Positions 1-8,965 are shown, counted from the stretch's first letter. The stretch is 9,129 nt of DNA from Streptococcus mitis (GCF_002860865.1 NZ_PKIE01000015.1:1-9129); one strand, 5' to 3'. Numbers and translations: made by a program. Notes: generated by a model from the letters alone, not told the origin.

Positions 1-44
1 CTCTGAATACTATTATTCAAGTGGGCTTTTATTTGTTTTATCAT
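1..44 (-). CDS. N-terminal fragment of a probable transposase (left copy)
   Basis: Only 14 codons and two bases are present, reading MIKQIKAHLNNSIQ before the window edge. The start is supported by a near-perfect Shine-Dalgarno (AAGGAGG, about 52-59 on the minus strand) at good spacing before the ATG at 44-42. The short lysine- and asparagine-rich opening resembles the N-termini I recall for some IS4-type transposases of Firmicutes, but 14 residues cannot prove a family. It points away from endoD, so the transposase gene and the endoD remnant are divergent. Confidence 0.4.
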   Translation of the reverse strand, partial: MIKQIKAHLNNSIQ

Positions 45-78
45 GGGAAATCCCTCCTTAACTATAAGTTTATCACAT

Positions 79-118
79 AAAAAAGAAACCCAAATACAGA
101 ATTGTATTTGAATTTCTT
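79..118 (-). terminator. Intrinsic terminator inside the left element end
   Basis: On the minus strand a 16-bp stem (AAGAAATTCAAATACA with TGTATTTGGGTTTCTT, two G-U pairs) closes a four-base ATTC loop and runs into a T tract. It lies between the element boundary and the element's gene start, so it would stop transcripts entering from the chromosome before they reach the presumed transposase. It is identical to the hairpin at 9012-9051. Confidence 0.75.
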
Positions 119-3101
119 AACTTAATGACATTGAGCTAATACAGAGCTTGTTTCAGGAGAGAGCGAGCATCCAACTAATGAAGCTGACAAGCAGCATGAA
201 GGGGAACACGCTAGAGAAAACAAGCCAGAAAAGGCAGAAGGAGTAGCGACAGCATCTGAAACTGCTTCGCCAGCAAGCAATGAAGCTGTAACTACTGAAA
301 CTGCAGAAGCAAAACCTAAGTCTGACAAGGAAACAGAAGCAAAGCCTGAAGCAACTAGCCAAGGGGATGAGTCTAAGCCAGCAGCAGAAGCTAATAAGAC
401 TGAAAAAGAAGTTCAGCCAGATGTCCCTAAAAATACAGAAAAAACATTAAAACCAAAGGAAATCAAATTTAATTCTTGGGATGAATTGTTGAAATGGGAA
501 CCAGGAGCTCGTGAAGATGACGCTATTAACCGCGGATCTGTTGCCCTCGCTTCACGTCGGACAGGTCATTTGGTCAATGAAAAAGCTAGCAAGGAAGCAA
601 AAGTTCAAGCCCTATCAAACACCAATTCTAAAGCAAAAGACCACGCTTCTGTTGGTGGAGAAGAGTTCAAGGCCTATGCTTTTGACTATTGGCAATATCT
701 AGATTCCATGGTTTTCTGGGAAGGTCTCGTACCAACTCCTGACGTTATTGATGCAGGTCACCGTAACGGGGTTCCTGTATATGGTACACTCTTCTTCAAC
801 TGGTCTAATAGTATTGCAGATCAAGAAAAATTCGCTGAAGCTTTGAAGCAAGACCCAGATGGTAGCTTCCCAATTGCCCGTAAATTGGTGGATATGGCCA
901 AGTATTATGGCTATGATGGCTATTTCATCAACCAAGAAACAACTGGGGATTTGGTTGAACCTCTTGGAGAAAAGATGCGCCAGTTTATGCTCTATACCAA
1001 GGAGTATGCTGCTAAGGTAAAACATCCAATCAAGTATTCTTGGTACGATGCCATGACTTATAACTATGGACGTTACCACCAAGATGGTTTGGGAGAATAC
1101 AACTACCAATTCATGCAACCAGAAGGAGATAAGGTTCCAGCAGACAACTTCTTTGCTAACTTTAACTGGGATAAGGCTAAAAATGATTACACTATTGCAA
1201 CTGCCAACTGGATTGGTCGTAATCCTTATGATGTATTTGCAGGATTGGAATTGCAACAGGGTGGTTCCTACAAGACCAAGGTCAAATGGAATGACATTTT
1301 AGATGAAAATGGGAAATTACGCCTTTCTCTTGGTTTGTTCGCACCAGATACCATTACAAGTTTAGGAAAAACTGGTGAAGATTATCATAAGAATGAAGAT
1401 ATCTTCTTTACAGGTTATCAAGGTGATCCTACTGGCCAAAAACCAGGAGACAAAGATTGGTATGGGATTGCTAACCTAGTTGCGGACCGTACGCCAGCAG
1501 TAGGTAATACTTTTACTACTTCTTTTAATACAGGCCATGGTAGAAAATGGTTCGTAGATGGTAAGGTTTCTAAGGATTCTGAGTGGAATTACCGTTCAGT
1601 TTCAGGTGTTCTTCCAACATGGCGCTGGTGGCAAAAATCAACTGGCGATAAGTTGAAAGCAAGCTATGATTTTGAAGATGCTTATAATGGTGGAACTTCT
1701 CTCAAATTTGCAGGGGATCTTTCAGGTGCGACCAAGCAAGATGTTAATTTGTACTCTACTCGCTTGAAGGTGACAGATACAACCAAATTGCATGTTGCCC
1801 ACAAAGGAGGCAAAGGTACCAAGGTTTATGTAGAATTTGCAACCAAGAAAGATTATACCTACGGTGATGAAGCTGCCCGTAAAGAATTGACAGTTTCAGA
1901 TAACTGGACTACCGATGATTTTGATTTGAGTGCCTTGGCAGGTAAAACAATTTACGGTATTAAACTCTATTTTGAAAATGATAAAGACCTAAAAGGTTAT
2001 CAATTTAACCTGGGGCAATTGACCATCAGCAATAATCAAGATGCTCCTCAGGCACCAACTACAGTAGCTGTAGCCAAACAAGTCCTTAAAAATGCCCAAG
2101 AAGCAGAAGCAGTTGTGCAATTTAAAGGCAACAAGGATGCAGATTTCTATGAAGTTTACGAAAAAGATGGAGACAGCTGGAAATTACTAACAGGTTCATC
2201 TTCTACAACTATTTATCTACCAAAAGTTAGCCGTTCAGCAAGTGCTCAAGGTACAACTCAAGAACTGAAGGTTGTAGCAGTCGGTAAAAATGGAGTTCGT
2301 TCAGAAGCTGCGACAACAACCTTTGATTGGGGCATGACTGTAAAAGATACCAGTCTACCAAAACCGCTAGCTGAAAATATCGTTCCAGGTGCAACAGTTA
2401 TTGATAGTACTTTCCCTAAGACTGAAGGTGGAGAAGGTATTGAAGGTATGTTGAATGGTACCATTACCAGTCTTTCAGACAAGTGGTCTTCTGGACAGTT
2501 AAGTGGTAGTGTGGATATTCGTTTGACCCAGCCACGTACAGTTGTTAGATGGGTGATGGACCATGCTGGAGCTGGTGGAGAATCTGTAAACGATGGTTTG
2601 ATGAACACCAAAGACTTTGACCTCTATTATAAAGATGCGGATGGTCAATGGAAGTTGGCTAAGGAAGTCCGTGGCAATAAAGCCCATGTTACAGATATTA
2701 CCCTTGACAAACCTATCACAGCTCAAGATTGGCGCTTGAATGTTGTCACTTCTGACAATGGAACTCCATGGAAGGCTATTCGTATCTATAACTGGAAAAT
2801 GTATGAAAAGCTTGATACTGAAAGTGTCAATATTCCGATGGCCAAGGCTGCAGCCCGTTCTCTAGGCAATAACAAGGTACAAGTTGGCTTTGCGGATGTA
2901 CCGGCCGGAGCAACCATTACCGTTTATGATAATCCAAATTCTCAAACTCCGCTTGCAACCTTGAAGAGCGAAGTTGGAGGAGACCTAGCAAGTTCACCAT
3001 TTGATTTGACAAATCAATCTGGTCTTCTTTACTATCGTACCCAGTTGCCAGGCAAGGAAATTAGTAATGTTCTAGCAGTTTCCGTTCCAAAAGATGATAG
3101 A

Positions 3102-3608
3102 AGAATTAAGTCAGTCAGCCTAGAAACAAGACCTAAGAAAACAAGCTACGCCGAAGGGGAGGATTTGGACCTTAGAGGTGGTGTTCTTCGAGTTCAGTAT
3201 GAAGGAGGAGCTGAGGACGAGCTTATTCGCCTAACTCACGCGGGTGTATCAGTATCAGGTTTTGATACGCATCATAAGGGAGAACAAAATCTTACTTTAC
3301 AATATTTGGGGCAACCGGTACATGCTAATTTATCAGTGACTGTTACTAGTCAAGATGAAGCAAGTCCGAAAACTATTTTGGGAATTGAAGTAAGTCAGGA
3401 ACCGAAAAAAGATTACCTAGTTGGTGATAGCTTAGACTTGTCTGAAGGACGCTTTGCAGTGGCTTATAGCAATGACACCATGGAAGAACATTCCTTTACT
3501 GATGAGGGAGTTGAAATTTCTGGTTACGATGCTCAAAAGACTGGTCGTCAAACCTTGACGCTTCGTTATCAAGGTCATGAAGTCAACTTTGATGTTTTGG
3601 TATCTCCA
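3102..3608 (+). repeat. Two Ig-like (Big_3-type) repeat domains inside EndoD
   Basis: Two protein units of about 80 residues follow each other. Both contain a Y-x-x-G-(E/D)-x-L-D-L motif, a V-x-Y segment, G-V-x-(V/I)-S-G-(F/Y)-D and a closing L-T-L-(Q/R)-Y strand (SYAEGEDLDL and VSGFDTHHKG in the first; DYLVGDSLDL and ISGYDAQKTG in the second). This pattern is common in streptococcal cell-wall-anchored glycosidases, where it spaces the catalytic head from the wall and may bind carbohydrate. The copies have diverged at DNA level, so this is old duplication. Confidence 0.7.
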
Positions 3609-4499
3609 AAAGCAGCATTGAACGATGAGTACCTCAAACAAAAATTAGCAGAAGTTGAAGCGGCTAAGAACAAGGTGGTCTATAACTTTGCTTCACCAGA
3701 AGTAAAAGAAGCCTTCTTGAAAGCAATTGAAGCGGCTGAACAAGTGTTGAAAGACCATGAAACTAGCACCCAAGATCAGGTTAATGACCGACTTAATAAA
3801 TTGACAGAAGCTCATAAAACTCTGAATGGTCAAGAGAAATTTACGGAAGAAAAGACAGAACTCGATCGCTTAACAGGTGAGGCTCAAGAACTCTTGGCTG
3901 CCAAACCAAACCATCCTTCAGGTTCTGCCCTAGCTCCGCTTCTTGAGAAAAACAAGGCCTTGGTTGAAAAAGTAGATTTGAGTCCAGAAGAGCTTGCGAC
4001 AGCGAAACAGAGTCTAAAAGATCTGGTTGCCCTATTGAAAGAAGACAAACCAGCAGTCTTTTCTGATAGTAAAACAGGTGTTGAAGTACACTTCTCAAAT
4101 AAAGAGAAGACTGTCATCAAGGGCTTGAAAGTAGAGCGTGTTCAAGCAAGTGCTGAAGAGAAGAAATACTTTGTTGGAGAAGATGCTCATGTCTTTGAAA
4201 TAGAAGGTCTAGATGAAAAAGGTCAAGACGTTGATCTCTCTTACGCTTCTATTGTGAAAATTCCAATTGAAAAAGATAAGAAAGTGAAGAAAGTCTACTT
4301 CTTACCTGAAGGAAAAGATGCAGTAGAATTGGCTTTTGAACAAACGGATAGTCATGTCATCTTTACAGCACCACACTTTACTCATTATGCCTTTGTTTAT
4401 GAATCTGCTGAAAAACCACAACCTGCTAAACCAGTAGAAAAAGTTATTTCAAGCAAGGAACCAGCTGAAGGTGTCAAGAATTTGGTTGTGGATACTCCG

Positions 4500-5000
4500 A
4501 AATTAGAAGTTGAAGAGACAAGTATTGCCTTCGAACACCAAGAACGTCCAAATCCAAATCTTACAGTCGGTCAACGGCAACTTGTCCAAGCAGGAGTTGA
4601 AGGACAAATTCGCCGTTTGATTGAAGTAGATAGTCAAGGCAATCGTACGCTTCGCGCTACAGAAGTTTTGAAAGAAGCAAGCCCTGAAATCGTAGAAGTA
4701 GGTACTGGTCTCATTCCTGCCAATCCAGCACCACAAAACACAGACCTTCCAAAACCTACTAATCAACCGGCTTCTGATCAACAAAAGGCTCCTAAATTGG
4801 AAGTTCAAGAGGAAAAGGTTGCCTTTGACCGTCAAGAGCATGAAAATGCCGAGATGCTAGTTGGGGAACAACGAGTCATCATACAGGGACGAGATGGTCT
4901 ATTAAGACATATCTTTGAAGTTGATGAAAACGGTCAGCGTCGTCTTCGTTCAACAGAAGTCATCCAAGAGGCGATTCCAGAAATTGTTGAAATTGGAACA
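4500..5000 (+). repeat. Two G5-like repeats before the LPXTG anchor of EndoD
   Basis: Two units of exactly 69 codons (4500-4706 and 4794-5000) lie 98 codons apart and are about half identical at protein level by my hand alignment (34 of 69). Shared landmarks are KLEV at the start, VG near the middle, EVD, LR-TEV and PEIVE-GT at the end. G5 domains occur in streptococcal surface proteins and are thought to bind N-acetylated sugars or to serve as stalks. A proline-rich linker separates the units. Copy number here may be a strain-variable length feature. Confidence 0.65.
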
Positions 5001-5225
5001 AAAGTAAAAACTGAACCAGCAGTAGCGCCTACACAAGAAAAACCAGCCCAAAATACAGCAGTTAAATCAGAAGAAGCAAGCAAACAATTGCCAAATACAG
5101 GAACTGCTGATGACAATAAAGGCCTAATAGCAGGATTGGCAAGCCTTGGTCTTGCTAGTTTAGCATTGACATTGAAACAGAAAAAAGAAGATGAAGATTA
5201 AATATCGAAAAATCTTGTGAAATCT

Positions 5226-5254
5226 TTCCTTATATTTCCAAAGTGTGATATAAT
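5226..5254 (+). promoter_or_regulatory. pgk promoter (extended -10)
   Basis: A perfect -10 (TATAAT, 5249-5254) is preceded by TG at 5246-5247, giving an extended -10. At 17 bp spacing the -35 is weak (TTTCCT, 5226-5231), as is usual when an extended -10 is present. The start point would lie near 5261. A ribosome binding site (AAAGGGG, 5274-5280) precedes the ATG at 5291. The 89-bp gap between endoD and pgk shows no convincing terminator, so some read-through into pgk is possible. Confidence 0.75.
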
Positions 5255-5290
5255 AGTTTCGAATAAAATAAATAAAGGGGTTTTTGTAAC

Positions 5291-6487
5291 ATGGCAAAAC
5301 TTACTGTTAAAGACGTTGACTTGAAAGGTAAAAAAGTCCTCGTTCGTGTTGACTTCAACGTACCATTGAAAGATGGCGTAATCACTAACGACAACCGTAT
5401 CACAGCAGCTCTTCCAACTATTAAGTACATCATCGAACAAGGTGGACGTGCAATTCTTTTCTCTCACCTTGGACGTGTGAAAGAAGAAGCTGATAAAGCT
5501 GGTAAATCACTTGCTCCTGTAGCAGCAGACTTGGCAGCTAAATTGGGCCAAGACGTTGTTTTCCCAGGTGTCACTCGTGGTGCTGAATTGGAAGCAGCGA
5601 TCAACGCTCTTGAAGATGGACAAGTTCTTTTGGTTGAAAACACTCGTTACGAAGATGTTGACGGCAAGAAAGAATCTAAAAACGATCCTGAACTTGGTAA
5701 ATACTGGGCATCACTTGGAGATGGTATCTTCGTAAACGATGCATTCGGTACAGCTCACCGTGCACACGCATCTAACGTTGGTATCTCAGCAAACGTTGAA
5801 AAAGCAGTTGCTGGTTTCCTTCTTGAAAACGAAATTGCCTACATCCAAGAAGCAGTTGAAACTCCAGAACGTCCATTCGTGGCTATCCTTGGTGGTTCAA
5901 AAGTTTCAGACAAGATCGGTGTTATCGAAAACTTGCTTGAAAAAGCTGATAAAGTCCTTATCGGTGGTGGTATGACTTACACATTCTACAAAGCACAAGG
6001 TATCGAAATCGGTAACTCACTTGTAGAAGAAGACAAATTGGATGTTGCGAAAGCTCTTCTTGAAAAAGCAAACGGTAAATTGATCTTGCCAGTTGACTCA
6101 AAAGAAGCTAACGCATTTGCTGGTTACACTGAAGTGCGTGACACTGAAGGTGAAGCAGTTTCTGAAGGCTTCCTTGGTCTTGACATCGGTCCAAAATCTA
6201 TCGCTAAATTTGACGAAGCTTTGACTGGCGCTAAAACAGTTGTATGGAACGGACCTATGGGTGTATTTGAAAACCCAGACTTCCAAGCTGGTACAATCGG
6301 TGTGATGGACGCTATCGTGAAACAACCAGGCGTTAAATCAATCATCGGTGGTGGTGACTCAGCTGCCGCAGCAATCAACCTTGGTCGTGCAGACAAGTTC
6401 TCATGGATCTCTACTGGTGGTGGAGCATCAATGGAACTTCTCGAAGGTAAGGTTCTTCCAGGACTTGCAGCCTTGACAGAAAAATAA
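5291..6487 (+). CDS. pgk: Phosphoglycerate kinase
   Basis: This cytoplasmic glycolytic enzyme transfers a phosphate from 1,3-bisphosphoglycerate to ADP, making ATP and 3-phosphoglycerate. At 398 residues it has full bacterial length. The N-terminal domain carries VRVDFNVPL (18-26) and SHLGR (58-62), which bind the substrate phosphate, plus the ENTRY segment. The C-terminal nucleotide domain carries GGSKVSDK (201-208), WNGPMGVFE (319-327) and the glycine-rich GGGDS (353-357). All key motifs are intact. The ATG is fixed by the AAAGGGG site and by the conserved N-terminus. Codon use is strongly biased towards the preferred streptococcal set (GAA, AAA, GGT, CTT, AAC), as expected of a very highly expressed gene and unlike the neighbouring endoD remnant. 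It has its own promoter and terminator and so is probably monocistronic. The gene is expected to be essential or nearly so, so the flanking region is core chromosome. Confidence 0.98.
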   Translation: MAKLTVKDVDLKGKKVLVRVDFNVPLKDGVITNDNRITAALPTIKYIIEQGGRAILFSHLGRVKEEADKAGKSLAPVAADLAAKLGQDVVFPGVTRGAELEAAINALEDGQVLLVENTRYEDVDGKKESKNDPELGKYWASLGDGIFVNDAFGTAHRAHASNVGISANVEKAVAGFLLENEIAYIQEAVETPERPFVAILGGSKVSDKIGVIENLLEKADKVLIGGGMTYTFYKAQGIEIGNSLVEEDKLDVAKALLEKANGKLILPVDSKEANAFAGYTEVRDTEGEAVSEGFLGLDIGPKSIAKFDEALTGAKTVVWNGPMGVFENPDFQAGTIGVMDAIVKQPGVKSIIGGGDSAAAAINLGRADKFSWISTGGGASMELLEGKVLPGLAALTEK

Positions 6488-6504
6488 GATTTTATAAATA
6501 AATC

Positions 6505-6543
6505 AAAGAAGAGAGGGATGAAAGTTCCTCTTTTCTTTTGCTT
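6505..6543 (+). terminator. pgk intrinsic terminator
   Basis: Seventeen bases after the pgk stop, AAAGAAGAGAGGGA (6505-6518) pairs with TTCCTCTTTTCTTT (6525-6538) around a six-base loop TGAAAG. This is a 14-bp stem with two G-U pairs. The 3' arm is itself T-rich and is followed by TGCTT, so the T tract is partly inside the stem. Confidence 0.75.
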
Positions 6544-6569
6544 AAAATAAAAACGCTTCCTCTCAACTA

Positions 6570-6597
6570 TTACTCATAAAAATCACCGATTTATGAT
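6570..6597 (+). promoter_or_regulatory. Probable promoter of the small membrane protein gene
   Basis: TATGAT (6592-6597), followed by AAAAT, is a good -10. The -35 is poor (TTACTC, 6570-6575, 16-bp spacing). It lies after the pgk terminator and 26 bp before the next ATG, so the leader is short and the ribosome binding site weak (GAGA, 6617-6620). Modest expression is expected. Confidence 0.5.
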
Positions 6598-6622
6598 AAA
6601 ATGGAAATAGAAAGTTGAGATT

Positions 6623-7150
6623 ATGAGTTATTTTAAAAAATATAAATTCGATAAATCCCAGTTCAAACTTGGTATGCGAACCTTTAAAACAGGTATTGCT
6701 GTTTTTCTAGTTCTTTTGATTTTTGGTTTTTTTGGCTGGAAAGGTCTTCAAATCGGTGCTTTGACAGCGGTTTTTAGTCTGAGGGAGAGTTTTGATAAGA
6801 GTGTTCATTTCGGAACTTCGCGTATTCTAGGAAATAGTATCGGTGGCCTCTATGCCTTGGTTTTCTTCCTAATAAATAGTTTTTTCCACGAAGCCTTTTG
6901 GGTGACCTTGGTAGTTGTTCCAATCTGCACCATGTTAACCATTATGACAAATGTAGCCATGAATAACAAAGCAGGGGTTATTGGTGGTGTAGCGGCTATG
7001 TTAATCATTACCCTATCGATTCCGAGTGGAGAGACAATTTTGTACGTATTTGCGCGTGTATCAGAAACGTTCATGGGAGTTTTTGTCGCAATTCTCGTAA
7101 ATTACGATATTGATCGTATTCGGCTCTTTTTAGAGAAAAAAGAAAAATAA
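6623..7150 (+). CDS. Small membrane protein, FUSC / aromatic acid exporter (DUF939-like) family
   Basis: The product is 175 residues with a basic N-terminus and about five hydrophobic segments (roughly 21-38, 41-53, 75-88, 92-110 and 117-134, with a further amphipathic stretch at 147-160), ending in a charged tail (EKKEK). The sequence RTFKTGIAVFL, then GLQIGALTAVFSLRES, then RILGNSIGG (67-75) matches the N-terminal membrane module I know from DUF939/ArAE_1 proteins. Longer relatives carry a cytoplasmic C-terminal domain that is absent here. The clean stop and good spacing suggest a naturally short form. Transport of aromatic acids is a family-level suggestion only; the substrate is unknown. 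The stop codon is directly followed by the GlnR operator, so this gene ends exactly where nitrogen control begins and is probably outside that regulon. The start is the only ATG near the promoter. Confidence 0.75.
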   Translation: MSYFKKYKFDKSQFKLGMRTFKTGIAVFLVLLIFGFFGWKGLQIGALTAVFSLRESFDKSVHFGTSRILGNSIGGLYALVFFLINSFFHEAFWVTLVVVPICTMLTIMTNVAMNNKAGVIGGVAAMLIITLSIPSGETILYVFARVSETFMGVFVAILVNYDIDRIRLFLEKKEK

Positions 7151-7167
7151 TGTTACATTTTATAACA
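7151..7167 (+). promoter_or_regulatory. GlnR operator
   Basis: TGTTACATTTTATAACA is a perfect match to the GlnR/TnrA consensus TGTNA-N7-TNACA, with symmetric half-sites TGTTA and TAACA. It starts at the base after the preceding gene's stop and ends 7 bp before the -35 of the glnR promoter, placing its centre near -51. In streptococci and bacilli GlnR bound here represses glnRA when glutamine is plentiful, aided by feedback-inhibited glutamine synthetase. Only this one box is seen. Confidence 0.92.
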
Positions 7168-7174
7168 TTATCAA

Positions 7175-7203
7175 TTGACGTTTGTCTTTTTTTAGACTAT
7201 AAT
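7175..7203 (+). promoter_or_regulatory. glnRA promoter
   Basis: TTGACG (7175-7180) and TATAAT (7198-7203) are separated by exactly 17 bp, a near-consensus sigma-A promoter. The start point is predicted near 7210, with a Shine-Dalgarno (AAGGAAA, 7214-7220) very close to it, so the leader is short. The spacer contains a small inverted repeat, GTCT (7184-7187) and AGAC (7194-7197), of unknown meaning. Confidence 0.88.
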
Positions 7204-7226
7204 AGACAGAAAGAAGGAAATTGTAA

Positions 7227-7583
7227 ATGAAGGAAAAAGAATTTCGCCGTAATATGGCTGTTTTTCCTATCGGCAGTGTTATGAAGTTGACCGATCTATC
7301 GGCGCGTCAGATTCGTTATTATGAAGATCAAGAGTTGATTAAGCCTGATCGAAACGAAGGGAACCGTCGCATGTATTCCTTGAATGACATGGATCGTCTA
7401 CTTGAAATCAAAGATTATATCTCTGAAGGTTATAATATCGCTGCCATTAAGAAAAAATATGCTGAACGTGAAGCGAAATCCAAGAAAGCGGTGAGTCAGA
7501 CTGAGGTGCGTCGTGCACTTCACAATGAACTCCTCCAACAGGGTCGCTTTGCTTCAGTACAGTCACCTTTTGGTCGCGGTTAG
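7227..7583 (+). CDS. glnR: Nitrogen repressor GlnR (MerR family)
   Basis: GlnR represses glutamine and nitrogen uptake genes, including its own operon, when glutamine is abundant. The 118-residue protein has the usual length. Its winged helix-turn-helix spans about 14-50, with the MerR-type sequence RQIRYYEDQELIKPDR and the wing residues around NRRMY (46-50). A short helical region with YISEGYNIAAIKKKY follows. The basic C-terminal tail, ending SPFGRG, corresponds to the part that in Bacillus GlnR is autoinhibitory and contacts feedback-inhibited glutamine synthetase; that role is by analogy. The ATG is chosen for the AAGGAAA site 7 bp upstream. It is first in an operon with glnA, 35 bp downstream, and is controlled by the operator at 7151-7167. 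Nothing is missing or unusual in it. Confidence 0.96.
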   Translation: MKEKEFRRNMAVFPIGSVMKLTDLSARQIRYYEDQELIKPDRNEGNRRMYSLNDMDRLLEIKDYISEGYNIAAIKKKYAEREAKSKKAVSQTEVRRALHNELLQQGRFASVQSPFGRG

Positions 7584-7591
7584 GCAACCGC
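7576..7591 (+). other. Small hairpin at the glnR-glnA junction
   Basis: GCGGTT (7576-7581) pairs with AACCGC (7586-7591) around the loop AGGC, and the glnR stop codon TAG sits at the loop edge. No T tract follows, so it is not an intrinsic terminator. It could stabilise or process the glnRA transcript, or limit glnR termination read-through. That is inference from position only. Confidence 0.4.
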
Positions 7592-7618
7592 AAGTAGTCA
7601 TAATTAAGGAGAAAACTC

Positions 7619-8965
7619 ATGCCAATCACAGCTGCAGATATTCGTCGTGAAGTCAAGGAAAAAAATGTTACCTTTATCCGTCTCATGTTCTCAGATATTT
7701 TGGGAACCATGAAAAACGTCGAAATTCCTGCTACAGATGAACAGTTAGATAAAGTCTTGTCAAACAAGGCTATGTTTGATGGATCTTCTATTGAAGGTTT
7801 TGTACGTATCAATGAGTCAGATATGTACTTGTACCCTGACTTGGATACATGGACAGTCTTCCCGTGGGGAGATGAAAATGGAAGTGTTGCAGGTTTGATC
7901 TGTGATGTCTATACAACAGAAGGCGAACCATTTGCAGGTGACCCTCGTGGCAATTTGAAACGTGCTCTTCGTCACATGGAGGAAGTAGGATTCAACTCCT
8001 TCAACCTTGGACCAGAGCCAGAATTCTTCCTATTTAAACTAGATGAAAATGGAGACCCAACACTTGAAGTGAATGACAAGGGTGGCTACTTTGATTTGGC
8101 GCCTACTGACCTTGCTGACAATACACGTCGTGAGATTGTCAATGTCTTGACCAAAATGGGATTTGAAGTAGAAGCGAGTCACCACGAGGTTGCGGTTGGT
8201 CAACACGAGATTGACTTTAAGTACGATGAAGTTCTCCGTGCTTGTGATAAGATTCAAATCTTTAAACTTGTTGTTAAAACCATTGCTCGCAAACATGGTC
8301 TTTACGCAACCTTTATGGCAAAACCAAAATTTGGTATTGCTGGATCAGGTATGCACTGTAATATGTCCTTGTTTGATGCAGAAGGAAACAATGCCTTCTT
8401 TGATCCAAATGATCCAAAAGGAATGCAGTTGTCAGAAACTGCCTACCATTTCCTTGGCGGTTTGATCAAGCATGCCTACAACTATACTGCTATCATGAAC
8501 CCAACGGTTAACTCATACAAACGTTTGGTTCCAGGTTATGAAGCGCCTGTTTACATTGCTTGGGCTGGTCGTAACCGTTCGCCACTTGTGCGCGTGCCTG
8601 CTTCACGTGGTATGGGAACTCGTCTTGAGTTGCGTTCAGTCGATCCAATGGCGAACCCTTACATCGCTATGGCTGTTCTTTTGGAAGTTGGTTTGCATGG
8701 TATTGAAAATAAAATCGAAGCACCAGCTCCTATCGAAGAAAATATCTACATCATGACAGCAGAAGAGCGCAAGGAAGCTGGTATTACAGACCTTCCATCA
8801 ACCCTTCACAACGCTTTGAAAGCTTTGACAGAAGATGAGGTTGTCAGAGCAGCTCTTGGGGAACATATCTATACTAGTTTCCTTGAAGCCAAGCGAATCG
8901 AATGGGCAAGTTATGCTACCTTCGTTTCACAATGGGAAATTGATAACTATTTAGATCTTTATTAA
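7619..8965 (+). CDS. glnA: Glutamine synthetase type I (GSI-alpha)
   Basis: This enzyme joins ammonia to glutamate at the expense of ATP to make glutamine, as a cytoplasmic dodecamer. The 448 residues are typical of the Gram-positive GSI-alpha class. Visible motifs are FDGSSIEGF (53-61), Arg63 in the feedback-sensing position (B. subtilis Arg62), GPEPEFF with metal-binding glutamates (131-137), [10 protein letters not shown] (188-197), [12 protein letters not shown] (235-246), [10 protein letters not shown] (294-303) with the flap glutamate at PGYEAP (Glu308), [10 protein letters not shown] (319-328) and RLELRSVDP (335-343). The insertion and adenylylation site of the GSI-beta class are absent, so control is by feedback inhibition and through GlnR. 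A strong AAGGAG (7606-7611) sets the ATG. It is co-transcribed with glnR from the promoter at 7175-7203. The gene is complete and ends 30 bp before the right-hand element junction. Confidence 0.98.
   Translation: MPITAADIRREVKEKNVTFIRLMFSDILGTMKNVEIPATDEQLDKVLSNKAMFDGSSIEGFVRINESDMYLYPDLDTWTVFPWGDENGSVAGLICDVYTTEGEPFAGDPRGNLKRALRHMEEVGFNSFNLGPEPEFFLFKLDENGDPTLEVNDKGGYFDLAPTDLADNTRREIVNVLTKMGFEVEASHHEVAVGQHEIDFKYDEVLRACDKIQIFKLVVKTIARKHGLYATFMAKPKFGIAGSGMHCNMSLFDAEGNNAFFDPNDPKGMQLSETAYHFLGGLIKHAYNYTAIMNPTVNSYKRLVPGYEAPVYIAWAGRNRSPLVRVPASRGMGTRLELRSVDPMANPYIAMAVLLEVGLHGIENKIEAPAPIEENIYIMTAEERKEAGITDLPSTLHNALKALTEDEVVRAALGEHIYTSFLEAKRIEWASYATFVSQWEIDNYLDLY

Larger units (their letters stand above)
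1..134 (-). mobile_element. Partial insertion-sequence-like element, left copy (transposase-start end)
   Basis: This stretch is the exact reverse complement of 8996-9129; the match stops at base 135 (g here, where the other copy would require c). Read on the minus strand from 134 leftwards it holds the boundary motif CAATGTCATTAAGTTAAG, an intrinsic terminator (118-79), a strong Shine-Dalgarno (AAGGAGG) and an ATG opening a reading frame that leaves the window. That order, with a hairpin just inside the end and then a gene start, is typical of insertion sequences, where the terminator shields the transposase gene from outside transcription. The element abuts the endoD reading frame in mid-gene, which fits an insertion. 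Mobile identity is inference: neither the far end nor the target duplication is visible. An IS4-like DDE transposase is my best guess from the first residues, with low confidence. An invertible repeat or an assembly artefact are alternatives. Confidence 0.6.
135..5201 (+). pseudogene. endoD: Endo-beta-N-acetylglucosaminidase EndoD (GH85), LPXTG-anchored, 5' end missing
   Basis: EndoD cleaves between the two core GlcNAc residues of N-glycans once exoglycosidases have trimmed the antennae; it acts on the cell surface on host glycoproteins. The frame opens after TGA at 132-134 and gives 1688 codons. Counting from codon 135: an A/E/K/P/T-rich linker (1-105); a GH85 domain beginning at the ELLKWEPG motif (117-124), with catalytic Asn266 and Glu268 in FINQET; a discoidin-like domain (about 782-893); two Big_3-type Ig-like domains (990-1072, 1080-1158); two FIVAR-like helical repeats (1161-1308); a beta-rich domain (1310-1425); two G5-like repeats (1456-1524, 1554-1622); and the LPNTG sorting signal (1652-1656) with hydrophobic segment and charged tail. 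No ATG or GTG start precedes the catalytic domain. The first possible start, TTG at 486, is the leucine of ELLKW, so starting there would cut into the fold. The signal peptide and roughly 70 residues are therefore missing, replaced by the element end. The product is probably not made or exported. The GH85 assignment is firm; inactivation is inferred. Confidence 0.9.

Noticed and set aside
1..134. BOX or RUP intergenic repeat
   Set aside because: It contains a ribosome binding site and an open gene start and does not match what I remember of those short pneumococcal repeats.
486..488. TTG as the true start of the EndoD reading frame
   Set aside because: It lies inside the conserved opening motif of the GH85 domain, has no ribosome binding site, and the same frame is open and compositionally normal for 117 codons upstream.
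699..1256. A 185-codon minus-strand reading frame inside endoD
   Set aside because: It mirrors the strongly coding plus strand, shows no motif or ribosome binding site, and reads as a shadow of the GH85 gene.
3841..4841. Several minus-strand frames opposite the EndoD stalk region
   Set aside because: Low-complexity products without recognisable domains, all opposite an intact coding frame.
5202..5248. A terminator after endoD
   Set aside because: Only weak AT-rich pairing (AAATAT with ATATTT) is possible, with no GC-rich stem or T tract.
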